The notes under the pieces were generated by a model. It searched no databases and was not told the origin of the DNA. It saw only the letters and a program-made list of their open reading frames with translations. A stretch of DNA of 64,000 bases, from NCBI RefSeq assembly GCF_002873135.1, contig NZ_MCVI01000017.1, positions 76,191-140,190 on the forward strand, read 5' to 3'. Of the stretch, positions 1-8,864 are shown piece by piece. This DNA is from Shewanella sp. 10N.286.48.A6. GTDB lineage: Bacteria > Pseudomonadota > Gammaproteobacteria > Enterobacterales > Shewanellaceae. Within the stretch, counting starts at the first letter, position 1, and the number at the start of each line of letters is the position of its first letter. The position numbers and the translations under genes are program-made.

Positions 1-140
1 GGCTGGGAATTTTGACGTCCTAGTTGGCCAAATAAATTTGAGCCAGTGTCAGTTTTTTGTTGGGAAACATCCGGTAATTGCCAATGGCTAAAATCTTCAT
101 CAACTTCTGTTAGGTTATTATTGTTATTAGCTTTAGTCAT
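1..140 (-). CDS. fliH: FliH, flagellar export apparatus ATPase regulator (partial, N-terminus only)
   Basis: The ATG lies at 138-140 on the minus strand and the frame stays open to the window edge, giving about 46 N-terminal residues beginning MTKANNNNN. The fragment is too short and too variable for a domain call. Identity is inferred from position: it follows fliG in the conserved fliEFGHI order, 44 nt downstream of the fliG stop. FliH binds the FliI ATPase and delivers export substrates to the flagellar type III gate. The asparagine-rich polar start is typical of the poorly conserved FliH N-terminus. Confidence 0.75.
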   Translation of the reverse strand, partial: MTKANNNNNLTEVDEDFSHWQLPDVSQQKTDTGSNLFGQLGRQNSQ

Positions 141-184
141 GATTGCTCTGGTTGTACCTCGTTATAAAATCGGCTTAAATCGGA

Positions 185-1228
185 CTATAGGAACTCATCA
201 CCACCGCCGCCACCGAGTATAATTTCGCCGCTGTCACTTAATCGACGCGCAATCGCAAGGATCTCTTTTTGAGCCATTTCCACTTCACTGATCCTTATCG
301 GCCCCATGGCTTCAAGATCATCACGTAATAGCTCACCTGCTCGCTTAGACATATTACCAATAATTTTGTCAGATAACTGATCATCAGCACCTTTTAATGC
401 TTTCATTAGCACATCTTGTTGAACTTCACGCAGCAAAGCTTGAATACCGCGATCATCTACATCAATTAAGTTTTCAAACACAAACATCAGATCTTGAATT
501 TGCTGCGCCATTTCTTCATCAGATTCACGCATGGTTTCCATGATCTGGCCTTCAACACCCGTATCAAGGAAGTTCATGATATTGGCCGCCGCTTTCAAGC
601 CGCCCATTTTCGCAGCTTGTGCGCCGCCTTGTCCGGCAAATTGTTTTTCCATGATGTCGTTTAATTCTTGCAAAGCTGCTGGTTGAACTTCTTCTAAGTT
701 AGCAATGCGCATCATTAAATCTAAACGGGTATTTTCAGGGAACTGACTGAAGATTTCAGCCGCTTGATCAGGCTCTAAATAAGATAAAACAATAGTTTGG
801 ATTTGTGGATGCTCGTTTTGAATAATGGTCGCCACTTGGCGTGCATCCATCCACTTAAGCGAATCTAAGCCTTTAGCGCCACTGCCCATAATAATTTGTT
901 CAATCAAATTACCGGCTTTGTCTTCACCTAGGGCCGCAGTTAATGCTTTGCGGACAAACTCTTCACTGTTAAAACCAATGGAAGAAAACTTCTGAATCTC
1001 TTCCAAAAACAGCTTATGCACCCCAATGACTTTCTCTTGACCAAAGTCTTGCATGGCGGCCATGGCCATACCGACTTTTTGCACTTGTTTTGGCTCTAAG
1101 TGCTTTAAGATTGAGGCGGCATCTGCTTCACTTAAGCTCAGTAACAAAATAGCAGTTTTATCAATGCCACTCAGCTCTTCAAGAGTAGCCTGTTCGCCTA
1201 CGGGTGCTACCAGGGTATTATTTGCCAT
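185..1228 (-). CDS. fliG: FliG, flagellar rotor/switch protein
   Basis: FliG forms the upper C-ring and couples MotA/PomA stator torque to rotation. The 347-residue length is normal. The N-terminal domain includes a DKTAILLLSL segment, the middle domain carries the EHPQ motif near residue 140, and the C-terminal torque helix (about residues 255-280) shows the alternating D/R/E/K charges expected for stator contact. The C-terminus ends in a Gly-rich GGGGGDEFL tail. The start ATG overlaps the fliF stop by 11 nt, indicating translational coupling, and AAGAAG lies just upstream. The gene is co-transcribed from the sigma-54-like promoter before fliE. Confidence 0.97.
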   Translation of the reverse strand: MANNTLVAPVGEQATLEELSGIDKTAILLLSLSEADAASILKHLEPKQVQKVGMAMAAMQDFGQEKVIGVHKLFLEEIQKFSSIGFNSEEFVRKALTAALGEDKAGNLIEQIIMGSGAKGLDSLKWMDARQVATIIQNEHPQIQTIVLSYLEPDQAAEIFSQFPENTRLDLMMRIANLEEVQPAALQELNDIMEKQFAGQGGAQAAKMGGLKAAANIMNFLDTGVEGQIMETMRESDEEMAQQIQDLMFVFENLIDVDDRGIQALLREVQQDVLMKALKGADDQLSDKIIGNMSKRAGELLRDDLEAMGPIRISEVEMAQKEILAIARRLSDSGEIILGGGGGDEFL

Positions 1229-2912
1229 CTTCTTGTAACCAACTCTTAATTACTTGGGTAGAAAGTTCAGGTTCATTAGCCACTAATGCCCTTATCGACT
1301 TAATCATATCATCATCTTTATGCAGGTTTGGTATTTGAATCGAGCCATCATCGGCATAGCTATAATCTGCTTGTTGGCTATTGAGCATACCCAAGGTATC
1401 GGCGGCATACTGATCTTCAATCTCAGCCAATTCATGACCTAAGCGCGGCTCTTCGGGCATCTCGACTTCGTCGTTATTAAACAAACGATTTAACATAGGG
1501 CGAATCACAAACAAAATCAGCACTAAGACTAAAAACGCCCCTAACACCAATCTCACCGCGCGCCAAAACCAAGGCTGCTCCCACATTTCAGCGGCGGGCA
1601 GCTCTTCAATAAGCTGGTTCATAAACGGTACTGTGACCACTTCTAAGCTATCACCACGTTGACTGGTAAAGCCCATCGCCCCTTCAAGTAAGCGACGAAT
1701 ATTGGTTAGCTCTTGTTCGGTGCGCGGAATGCGGGTCACTATGCCACTTTCATCAGCAGGTCCCGGTTTATAATCAATGGCCACCGACACACTGACTCTG
1801 CGCACCACACCCACTTGCTGGCGGGTATGGCTGATGGTGGTATCAAGTTCAAAATTACGGGTTGCTTCTCGATGGCTATTGCCATTAACCGCTGTAGTTT
1901 GCTCTGCGCCTGCTTCTTGTGGAATATCTGAATCCATAGGAGGCTGATTGGTTAATGCCCCTGGAATGCCACCCATTGATTGACCGCTTGAATTACGCTC
2001 TATGGTCATTTCACTGCGTACAGCGGGTAAATCAGGCGAAAAGCGTTTCGCGGTTTGCTCAATCGCGGTGAAGTCCATGTTGACATCCACTTGAGAAGTG
2101 AAGTTTTCAGGGCCTAGAATAGGCATTAATATCGAATCGATTTTGTTACGATATTCTGCTTCTTGATGCTGCACTAATTCAAGCTCGCGGCGGGCTCTTG
2201 AGGAGGCGCCATCTTGGCTACCTGAATTTAGCAGGCGGCCATTTGAATCGGTCACTGTCACCCGGCTTGGCTCTAAGCCTTGTACTGCTGAGGCGACAAT
2301 ATCAACGATAGAGTCAATTTCTTCTTGGCCAAGGCTACCACGACGAACGCTCACAACTACGGTAGCGCTAGGTTTAGATTTATTACGGGCAAACACATTT
2401 TCTTTGGGAATAGCTAATATCACTTTGGCGCGGCTAATACTTTTTAGCTCTTCTATCACTCTGGCTAAATTAACTTCTTGGCTTTGTTTAAGGCGGGCTT
2501 GCTCCATGCGCTGACTAACACCAAAACCGCTGTCTTGGCTTAAATAATCGGTTGGTTGACTACTGGCTTCAACGCCTGCACGGCCCAGCAGCAGTTTGAC
2601 ATTTTGATATTTGTTTTCAGGAATACTGACTACATCGCCGGAGATTTTATAGGCAATTTTATTCTTATCTAAAACGTCCAATACTTGGATCATTTCAGCA
2701 GTTTCCATTTGCCCTAAAGGCCTATATTCAGGCTCTTGCGCCCAAATAATCATAAATACTGCCAGCACAAGACATACAGCTAAAGCCAATATCATAGTGA
2801 TTTGACGCATAAAGTCAGCACTACCAAACGAGCTTTTCAAGCCAGGTTTATTTTCCTGCTGAATCCCTGTGCTATCGACTTTATCTGAATCTAATACTAG
2901 ATCTGTGCTCAC
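1218..2912 (-). CDS. fliF: FliF, flagellar MS-ring protein
   Basis: This inner-membrane protein builds the MS ring that houses the export gate and anchors FliG. At 564 residues it has the usual size. It shows a first membrane segment at about residues 38-55, two periplasmic ring-building regions, a low-complexity Ser/Gly/Gln-rich stretch in the middle, a second membrane segment at about 450-472 (FLVLVLILFVIRP), and an acidic C-terminal tail that normally binds FliG. The start codon is GTG, with a weak AGG-type ribosome site upstream. It overlaps fliG by 11 nt and lies 54 nt downstream of fliE. Confidence 0.97.
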   Translation of the reverse strand: MSTDLVLDSDKVDSTGIQQENKPGLKSSFGSADFMRQITMILALAVCLVLAVFMIIWAQEPEYRPLGQMETAEMIQVLDVLDKNKIAYKISGDVVSIPENKYQNVKLLLGRAGVEASSQPTDYLSQDSGFGVSQRMEQARLKQSQEVNLARVIEELKSISRAKVILAIPKENVFARNKSKPSATVVVSVRRGSLGQEEIDSIVDIVASAVQGLEPSRVTVTDSNGRLLNSGSQDGASSRARRELELVQHQEAEYRNKIDSILMPILGPENFTSQVDVNMDFTAIEQTAKRFSPDLPAVRSEMTIERNSSGQSMGGIPGALTNQPPMDSDIPQEAGAEQTTAVNGNSHREATRNFELDTTISHTRQQVGVVRRVSVSVAIDYKPGPADESGIVTRIPRTEQELTNIRRLLEGAMGFTSQRGDSLEVVTVPFMNQLIEELPAAEMWEQPWFWRAVRLVLGAFLVLVLILFVIRPMLNRLFNNDEVEMPEEPRLGHELAEIEDQYAADTLGMLNSQQADYSYADDGSIQIPNLHKDDDMIKSIRALVANEPELSTQVIKSWLQEDGK

Positions 2913-2966
2913 AATATTTACCTACTTCAATACCAGAATATCAACAACAATACTATTAACAAAAGC

Positions 2967-3308
2967 CTAAACAGGCATACTCATAATTTCTTTATACGCT
3001 TCTACAAGTTTGTTTCTCACTTGCACCGTTGCTTCAAATGCAACCCCGGCTTTTTCACGGGCAATCACGGTATCAGATAAGGTCACAGTGCTATCGCCCA
3101 TCTCTAATCGGGTGGCTAAATTAGCTGAGTTTGATTGTAAATCAGCCACGCCACCAACCGCTTGAGATAACAATTGGCCAAAGTCAGCACCAGAAGTATT
3201 ACCGACTTTTTGAATCATATCCGCTTGAATAGGTAAGCCAAGATTAGGCGAAATCTCACCCTTTAAGGATTGCATTTCTTGTAAAAAAGGATTTGAACTA
3301 ATCTGCAT
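2967..3308 (-). CDS. fliE: FliE, flagellar hook-basal body adaptor
   Basis: FliE joins the MS ring to the proximal rod. The 113-residue protein has the family's C-terminal helical block with the signature AREKAGVAFEATVQVRNKLV and ends in EIMSMPV. An in-frame ATG exists four codons upstream (3320), but a GGAG at about 3315-3318 sits 6 nt before the ATG at 3308, so MQISSNPF is the better start. It is the first gene of fliEFGH, with a sigma-54-type promoter about 60 bp upstream. Confidence 0.95.
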   Translation of the reverse strand: MQISSNPFLQEMQSLKGEISPNLGLPIQADMIQKVGNTSGADFGQLLSQAVGGVADLQSNSANLATRLEMGDSTVTLSDTVIAREKAGVAFEATVQVRNKLVEAYKEIMSMPV

Positions 3309-3362
3309 TGTAAACTCCATTCGTCGGATATTTGACGACTTAAAAACAGTTACAATAGATTT

Positions 3363-3379
3363 AGCAAGTAGGATGCCAA
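3363..3379 (-). promoter_or_regulatory. Sigma-54 (-24/-12) promoter for fliEFGH
   Basis: On the minus strand the sequence reads TTGGCAT-N5-TTGCT, with the GG and GC dinucleotides at exact sigma-54 spacing. It lies about 55-70 bp upstream of the fliE start. FlrC is the expected activator of this class of operon. Confidence 0.85.
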
Positions 3380-3454
3380 CAATAGCTTAAATACACTTAA
3401 GCCCATGAAAAGAGCTTAAAAACAACTTGAAAGGGTGAAAAACACACAAAATAG

Positions 3455-3481
3455 AACCGCTTTAGTAACATCAAAGCGGTT
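3455..3481 (-). terminator. Rho-independent terminator after flrC
   Basis: A 9-bp stem (AACCGCTTT/AAAGCGGTT) with a 9-nt loop lies 56 nt past the flrC stop. On the minus strand it is followed by a moderately T-rich stretch. It separates flrBC from fliE. Confidence 0.75.
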
Positions 3482-3536
3482 AAGCTAATATTTTAGAATT
3501 TAGAGTTAAGTATAACAATGAACTAAACGTCGATAT

Positions 3537-4880
3537 TTAAGCAGGGACTTGAATACCCAAGTCACGCATTTTAGCCATTTTATAGCGCAATGTTCTGGCG
3601 CTAATTCCCAGCTTCTCAGCTACGTCTTTACGGCTACCATTACATAGATTTAAGGTTTCCAAAATAATCACATGCTCTTGAGCCTGCAGTTCGCCCCCAA
3701 GCCCGTCCGTTTCAGCAGCGGCCACGGGTTGCTCATTGGGGCTCAAAGTAACATCTTCAGCTTCAAGAATAATATCCGCGCCAGTTATCTCCTCGCCATT
3801 ATTCAGTATCAAGGTGCGCTGAATAACATTATCCAGCTCACGGACATTACCTGGCCAGCGATAAGTCAATAAACGACGACAAGCTATCTCATCTAACTCT
3901 GGCACTGGTGAGACATTAAATGCCTTAGCATGCTTAACCAGCAAGTGCCTTGCTAAGGGTAAAATATCAGCCGGTCGTTGGTTTAATGCCGGCCAGGTTA
4001 GTGGAAATACATTAATGCGGTAATATAAATCTTCTCGAAATGCGCCCGATGTTGCCATGGACTTTAAATCACGGTTTGAAGTGGCAAGTACCCTCACATC
4101 AAGGGCTATGGTTTTACGGCCACCTAAACGCTCAACTTCACGCTCTTGCAGTACTCGCAACAATTTGGCTTGCAGCCCTAGCTCCATCTCAGAAATTTCA
4201 TCAAGCAATATGGTGCCGCCTTGAGCCTGTTCAAATTTTCCAGGGCATGCCTGATAAGCGCCTGTAAAAGCGCCTTTTTCATAGCCAAATAAGGTGGCTT
4301 CAAGCATATTTTCAGGTATTGCTGCGCAATTAATGGCGATAAAAGGTTTTTCTGCTCGAGGGCTGTTTTGATGAATATAACGTGCTAGCACTTCTTTGCC
4401 CGATCCACTTGGCCCCATGATCATCACTGAGGCATCAGAGCTTGCCACCCGCTGGGCAATATTCAGTAGCGCCAAGCTTTTGTCATCGGCGACCACAGGT
4501 TGACCTAAATTTTGTTTAAGGGGTAAGTAGCGAGATACCTGATTTAACAACACTTCAGGCGCAAAAGGTTTAGCCAGATAATCCGCCGCACCAAGTTTTA
4601 TGGCGCTAACCGCACTGTCAATGGTGGCAAAAGCGGTCATTAATAAAATGGGGACTTTACTATGGTTTTGCTGTAAATAGTTTAATAGCCCTAGCCCGCC
4701 AATACCTTCCATTTGCACATCACTGATAACCATATCAAACGTCGTGGTTTTCATGGCAATAATGGCCTCTTCTGCAGAGCCCACATCAACGCAGTCATAT
4801 TGGGCTAACATCAAGGTATCAAGTAAGGCTTCACGCAGCGCAGCATCATCTTCAACTAACAGTAACTTGGCTTCACTCAT
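3537..4880 (-). CDS. flrC: FlrC, sigma-54-dependent flagellar response regulator
   Basis: FlrC activates class III flagellar genes with RpoN after phosphorylation by FlrB. The receiver domain (1-120) has the acidic pair E10/D11/D12, phospho-acceptor D54 and K104. The AAA+ domain (about 130-370) has Walker A GPSGSGKE, the sigma-54 contact loop GAFTGA and Walker B ILLDEI. A Fis-type helix-turn-helix ends the protein (SRKDVAEKLGISARTLRYK). The 447-residue length is normal. GGAGG precedes the ATG. It overlaps flrB by 8 nt, so the pair is translationally coupled. Confidence 0.96.
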   Translation of the reverse strand: MSEAKLLLVEDDAALREALLDTLMLAQYDCVDVGSAEEAIIAMKTTTFDMVISDVQMEGIGGLGLLNYLQQNHSKVPILLMTAFATIDSAVSAIKLGAADYLAKPFAPEVLLNQVSRYLPLKQNLGQPVVADDKSLALLNIAQRVASSDASVMIMGPSGSGKEVLARYIHQNSPRAEKPFIAINCAAIPENMLEATLFGYEKGAFTGAYQACPGKFEQAQGGTILLDEISEMELGLQAKLLRVLQEREVERLGGRKTIALDVRVLATSNRDLKSMATSGAFREDLYYRINVFPLTWPALNQRPADILPLARHLLVKHAKAFNVSPVPELDEIACRRLLTYRWPGNVRELDNVIQRTLILNNGEEITGADIILEAEDVTLSPNEQPVAAAETDGLGGELQAQEHVIILETLNLCNGSRKDVAEKLGISARTLRYKMAKMRDLGIQVPA

Positions 4881-6048
4881 GGGATCCCTCCACTATTTTT
4901 TTGGCTTGTTCCGTGTCTTTAGCCATAGGAAATGATAGTCGAATTAAGCTGCCTTTGTGGGGCTGCGATGTCACCTGTAATCTGCCGCCATGATTTCTCA
5001 CCACGGTTTGCACTACCGCTAAGCCTAGGCCTGTCCCTTGGCTTTTAGTGGTAAAAAAAGGCTCCAATACTTGTTGCTGCATCTCTTTTGATAAACCCTT
5101 ACCGTTATCAATCACATCGATATTAATGCCGTGTTCATCTTCGCCAGTCACAATCTGAATTTCTGTGGCATTGGCCTCTAGGCTGTTCATCACCAGATTG
5201 TTAATCGCCGAGCTTAAGGCATTCGTGTTAGCCATAATGTGTTTATCGGTTTGATCAATAAAGTGTAATTTACACTGTTTGTTTTCAACAATGGGCTCAC
5301 AATTTGCCAGCACAGGCTCAATAATATCTGCAGTAGATGTCGACTCTGCGGCGCCATCTTGTTTGTTTCTTGCCATCAGTAGCATGTCATTAACTTGACG
5401 CTCTAGCTCATTAAGCCTATCGACTAACTTGCCTTGAAAACGCTTTTTAGCCGTATCATTTAATTTAGGGCTAGCAAGGTTTGATGCATATAACATCGCG
5501 GCCGATAACGGCGTTCTGACCTGATGCGCCAAGGTTGCCACCATTTTGCCCAGTGCTGATAAGCGCTGTAAATGAGAGAGGTTTTTCTGTAATAAGCGGG
5601 TTTCAGTTAAGTCAGTTAACACAATTAACTGCCCAGGCTCTGGCGACAGCGGAGTAATCGCCAGCTTTACTCGGCGGCCATCTTTTAGTGACACTTCATA
5701 ACCGTCATCATCTTGGGGTGAAAAAGCGCGGTTAATAATGTCAAACCACTTGGCCCCTTGCAGCGGCCGGCCTAATAAGTCAGTTGCGACTGGGTTGGCC
5801 AAGGTCACAATACCGTCACCATTGATAATCACTACACCTGAAGGCATAGCTTGAAGAATATGCGCCATTTGATTAGACATATTAGCTGCCTTTTGCGGAC
5901 GTGATGTTTCAGCTTGCAGATCGAGGTTCACTGATTGACGCAGTGTAATTGGCGCTGCTGGCGCCTCGCTGACAATTGCTGCAGGCTCGGCTAGTTTGTA
6001 GCTATCACAATACTGCGGCTGTTCTACTAGTGATTGCGCTGAATACAT
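4873..6048 (-). CDS. flrB: FlrB, flagellar sensor histidine kinase
   Basis: This cytoplasmic kinase partners FlrC. It has a PAS-like domain (about 60-160), a HisKA domain with the phospho-acceptor in LAHQVRTPLSAA, and an ATPase domain with N box NNLVMNSLEANA, DNGKGLS and GTGLGLAVV. No membrane helix is seen, as expected for this family. A GTG ten codons upstream (6078) extends the frame, but it lies at or before the transcription start predicted from the -24/-12 element at 6086-6102. The ATG at 6048 has GGAG 5 nt upstream, so I place the start there (391 residues). Confidence 0.93.
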   Translation of the reverse strand: MYSAQSLVEQPQYCDSYKLAEPAAIVSEAPAAPITLRQSVNLDLQAETSRPQKAANMSNQMAHILQAMPSGVVIINGDGIVTLANPVATDLLGRPLQGAKWFDIINRAFSPQDDDGYEVSLKDGRRVKLAITPLSPEPGQLIVLTDLTETRLLQKNLSHLQRLSALGKMVATLAHQVRTPLSAAMLYASNLASPKLNDTAKKRFQGKLVDRLNELERQVNDMLLMARNKQDGAAESTSTADIIEPVLANCEPIVENKQCKLHFIDQTDKHIMANTNALSSAINNLVMNSLEANATEIQIVTGEDEHGINIDVIDNGKGLSKEMQQQVLEPFFTTKSQGTGLGLAVVQTVVRNHGGRLQVTSQPHKGSLIRLSFPMAKDTEQAKKIVEGSHE

Positions 6049-6085
6049 GGTCACTCCGTCAAAATAATAACTTTTCACAAGCTAA

Positions 6086-6102
6086 TGCATGAGGTATGCC
6101 AG
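6086..6102 (-). promoter_or_regulatory. Sigma-54 promoter for flrBC
   Basis: The minus strand reads CTGGCAT-N5-ATGCA with correct spacing; the -12 element departs from TTGCW by one base. The predicted transcription start is near 6075, which supports the ATG at 6048 as the flrB start. FlrA is the expected activator. Confidence 0.75.
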
Positions 6103-6132
6103 TTTCAGAACATTTATATTTCTGAAAACAAA

Positions 6133-6156
6133 AAAGCATGCCATAAGGCATGCTTT
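6133..6156 (-). terminator. Rho-independent terminator after flrA
   Basis: A 10-bp stem (AAAGCATGCC/GGCATGCTTT) with the tetraloop ATAA is followed on the minus strand by a T-rich run. It sits 45 nt past the flrA stop. Confidence 0.85.
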
Positions 6157-6200
6157 CTTTTCTTTTTCAATTAATTAAAGAACTTATACTCGTGAGTAAT

Positions 6201-7631
6201 TTAATCCTTACCCATGCCATACTTACGCATTTTTTCAACCAAGGTGGTTCTGCGTATGCCTAACATTTCAGCGGCTCTGGCAACCACGTTATCTTGTTGC
6301 TCTAACGCTTGGCGGATCATGTCAATTTCAAGCTCTGCCAATAAATCCTTAAGGTTTACCCCTTCAGGCGGTAATTCACTTGGAAAGCGGGTATCAGGTA
6401 GCTCTATGGGTTCCTCATCACTGAAGATAGATGCTAATGCATCACGCTCTTGCTGCTCTTCACTGACTTCAACACAATACTCTGGCACATCGATATAACG
6501 ATATTTTCTTGGTAAGTCATTCACATCAACCAAGCCACCAGGGAATAAAATCGTTAAACGCTCGACTAAATTCGACAGCTCGCGGACATTACCAGACCAA
6601 TTATGGGCCTTTAATGATTCGATTGCGCGCTGGGTAAAGCGGATTTTACCGCGGCCTTCGTTAAAAACACGGCTCACAAGCTCTTGCAATAATAATGGCA
6701 CATCATCACTGCGCTCACTTAATGAAGGCATTTCTATTGGAAACACATTCAAACGATAATATAAATCTTCTCGAAATTCATTTTCGCTGATCATGGTTTC
6801 TAAGTCACGGTGAGTGGCCGCAACAATGCGTACATCGGTATTGATGGTTTTAGAACCACCGACACGTTCGAATACTTTTTCTTGCAATACCCGCAGTAAC
6901 TTTACTTGCATTTGCAGTGGCATGTCGCCGATTTCATCAAGAAACAGCGTGCCATTTTCAGCTAATTCAAAGCGGCCTTTACGGGTTGAAATAGCCCCAG
7001 TAAATGAGCCCTTTTCATGGCCAAATAGTTCACTTTCTAATAACTCAGGCGGAATAGCACCACAGTTGACCGGGATAAATGGTCCATCGCGGCGATCAGA
7101 CATGTAATGAATATTACGGGCTACCACTTCTTTACCGGTGCCAGACTGACCCAGTACCAGCACGGTTACGTCAGAGCTGGCCACTTGGCTAATAAGGTGT
7201 CTGACATTGGCAATACCTTCACTGCGGCCCACTAAACTTCTGAACAGTTTAGTTTGGTTAGCGCTGGTGGGTGTTTGCGGCTGTTTAGCTTGGCCATAGA
7301 CTTGACAAAAATGCAGTAATTCGGTCAATTGCGGGTAGCTTATTGGCTCAGCAATGGTGCCTAATACGTTGCCACCATTAAGGTTACTTTCACCTGATAA
7401 TAGCACTGGCTGCCAAGGCATTGATGACTTCACGCTTTTAATAAACTCAGCCGTGACTGATTGGGTATCAAGCACTAACGCCCGATAACGACAGTCTGCG
7501 GTTAATGAGGCAAGATCGTCTTTAGTAATTAGATGATACTTTTCATCTAAAAAATCAAAAATACAACAAAGACGAGAGACACGCTCAGAAGGGTCAGCAA
7601 CAATTAATATTCGTTGTTCTATTTGCATCAT
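6201..7631 (-). CDS. flrA: FlrA, master flagellar regulator (FleQ family)
   Basis: FlrA is the sigma-54 activator at the top of the polar flagellar hierarchy. The N-terminal FleQ-type pseudo-receiver (about 1-120) is followed by an AAA+ domain with Walker A GQSGTGKE and Walker B LFLDEIGDMP, and a C-terminal Fis-type HTH (ARAAEMLGIRRTTLVEKMRK). The sigma-54 contact loop reads GSFTGA rather than the canonical GAFTGA. A TTG four codons upstream (7643) also opens the frame. I prefer the tandem ATGs at 7631/7628, although no strong ribosome site is visible. The gene is monocistronic, between a terminator and a 400-bp leader. Confidence 0.94.
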   Translation of the reverse strand: MMQIEQRILIVADPSERVSRLCCIFDFLDEKYHLITKDDLASLTADCRYRALVLDTQSVTAEFIKSVKSSMPWQPVLLSGESNLNGGNVLGTIAEPISYPQLTELLHFCQVYGQAKQPQTPTSANQTKLFRSLVGRSEGIANVRHLISQVASSDVTVLVLGQSGTGKEVVARNIHYMSDRRDGPFIPVNCGAIPPELLESELFGHEKGSFTGAISTRKGRFELAENGTLFLDEIGDMPLQMQVKLLRVLQEKVFERVGGSKTINTDVRIVAATHRDLETMISENEFREDLYYRLNVFPIEMPSLSERSDDVPLLLQELVSRVFNEGRGKIRFTQRAIESLKAHNWSGNVRELSNLVERLTILFPGGLVDVNDLPRKYRYIDVPEYCVEVSEEQQERDALASIFSDEEPIELPDTRFPSELPPEGVNLKDLLAELEIDMIRQALEQQDNVVARAAEMLGIRRTTLVEKMRKYGMGKD

Positions 7632-7993
7632 TAAGAAGGCCAAAGCTCGAGTTATTATTATTTCACAGCCATTATCACGCTATACGAGATAAAACGGAAG
7701 TGCGACTTGATTGTGATTATTATATGCAATATGGATAAATATTTGATAACAAACTCACCACAAATACATTAATACAACATCCTACCTATACGCTTTGGTT
7801 ACACATAGTGTAAACACGGACATCTGCGCAATATAGTCTAAACGTTTTTATAAAATGAATATTGTATTATCAGCCAGTGAGAATCAAGTGACAAACCACA
7901 AAATTACAGCATCTCATTGATTTATGAAACCAACAGACTACTTTACACACAAATGCCAACAAACTGTGACCGGCTTTACGGCATTGAAAACCG
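7632..7993. other. flrA upstream intergenic region
   Basis: This AT-rich gap of about 360 bp separates flrA from the fliS terminator. No sigma-54 or sigma-28 element was found, which fits a sigma-70-driven class I regulator. It contains a perfect short palindrome at 7799-7813. Confidence 0.6.
7799..7813. promoter_or_regulatory. Candidate operator palindrome upstream of flrA
   Basis: The 15-bp perfect dyad TTACACATAGTGTAA lies about 170 bp upstream of the flrA start. It resembles a dimeric regulator site. The cognate factor is unknown to me. Confidence 0.4.
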
Positions 7994-8020
7994 ACAAAAG
8001 GCGCTTGCTGCGCCTTTTGT
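7994..8020 (-). terminator. Terminator after fliS
   Basis: An 11-bp stem (ACAAAAGGCGC/GCGCCTTTTGT) with a 5-nt loop starts about 11 nt past the fliS stop and ends the flaG-fliD-flaI-fliS operon. Confidence 0.85.
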
Positions 8021-8030
8021 TAATCAACAC

Positions 8031-8435
8031 TTAACTAGCTTCAGAGGTTACTTGGTGCATTTCTTCTGGGATAGCATCCCAACCTTCTTTAATGGTTCGT
8101 AACAACCCCGCTACTTCATCAATGGCTTCAGCATCATTATTGATGTTGGCATCTGATAATCTGCGCAACATAAAGTCATATAACTGAGTTAAATTTCCGG
8201 CGACATCACCATCGGCTTCCATATTTAAACTGCCATTAAGCCCAGACACAATGCCAATAGCCTTACCCAATAACTCACCACGGCTGGCGATATCACCTTG
8301 ATCAATGGCATATTTTGCTTGAGCAAGTCTTTCAAGTGCACCTGCTAATAACATTTGTATAATTCGGTGTGGCGACGCCACTGCCATGCCACTTTCGATT
8401 GATACCTTGCGATATGTCTGCAGTGAACCTCTCAT
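8031..8435 (-). CDS. fliS: FliS, flagellin export chaperone
   Basis: FliS binds the flagellin C-terminus and prevents premature polymerisation. The 134-residue, mostly helical protein shows family features: a QTYRKVSIES start, PHRIIQMLLAGALERLAQA, and the GLNGSLNMEADGDVAGNLTQLYDFMLRRL helix region. It is the last gene of the flaG operon, 6 nt downstream of the flaI-like gene. Confidence 0.95.
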   Translation of the reverse strand: MRGSLQTYRKVSIESGMAVASPHRIIQMLLAGALERLAQAKYAIDQGDIASRGELLGKAIGIVSGLNGSLNMEADGDVAGNLTQLYDFMLRRLSDANINNDAEAIDEVAGLLRTIKEGWDAIPEEMHQVTSEAS

Positions 8436-8441
8436 AATTAC

Positions 8442-8774
8442 CTACCTATTTGCATCTATAGATTTATATACGTTTATTTGGCGCTTAGCCGCATTGCCAG
8501 CCTGAAGTAATAGCTTGCGATGCTCTAACACTCTCGTAGCCTTTATAAATAAAGATTGAGTGTAATCAAACTGACTTTCAAGTACTGCTCTATCAGTAAC
8601 GCTATCATCGTTAACTAACGCTTGAATGACAATTTCACGCCGCTGAATAAGTACCTGCAATTGTGATACCAACTCATCAACTTGTTCATCTTCCGGTTTA
8701 GCCTGTTCTATTTGCGTAATAGCGGAAAACGCTGCTGAATTGAGTTGTTCAAGTTCACTAAGGATGGGATTCAC
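8442..8774 (-). CDS. FlaI/FliT-type flagellar chaperone-like protein
   Basis: This is a small helical protein (110 residues from GTG at 8774) between fliD and fliS, the position of flaI in Vibrio and of the FliD chaperone gene fliT in enterics. Helices are rich in Glu/Gln and leucine, with a basic C-terminus (AAKRQINVYKSI). A TTG four codons upstream (8786) also opens the frame, but a GGAG at about 8781-8784 is placed 6 nt before the GTG, which decides the start. A role as FliD chaperone is inferred from position and size only. Confidence 0.75.
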   Translation of the reverse strand: MNPILSELEQLNSAAFSAITQIEQAKPEDEQVDELVSQLQVLIQRREIVIQALVNDDSVTDRAVLESQFDYTQSLFIKATRVLEHRKLLLQAGNAAKRQINVYKSIDANR

Positions 8775-8864
8775 TGAGTACTCCAACGTAGGGGAAATAA
8801 TGTTAAGCAGTATTTAGGGCTCAAAAGCGAGTTACATCGCCAAAGTAGCCCTATTGAATTTGTA

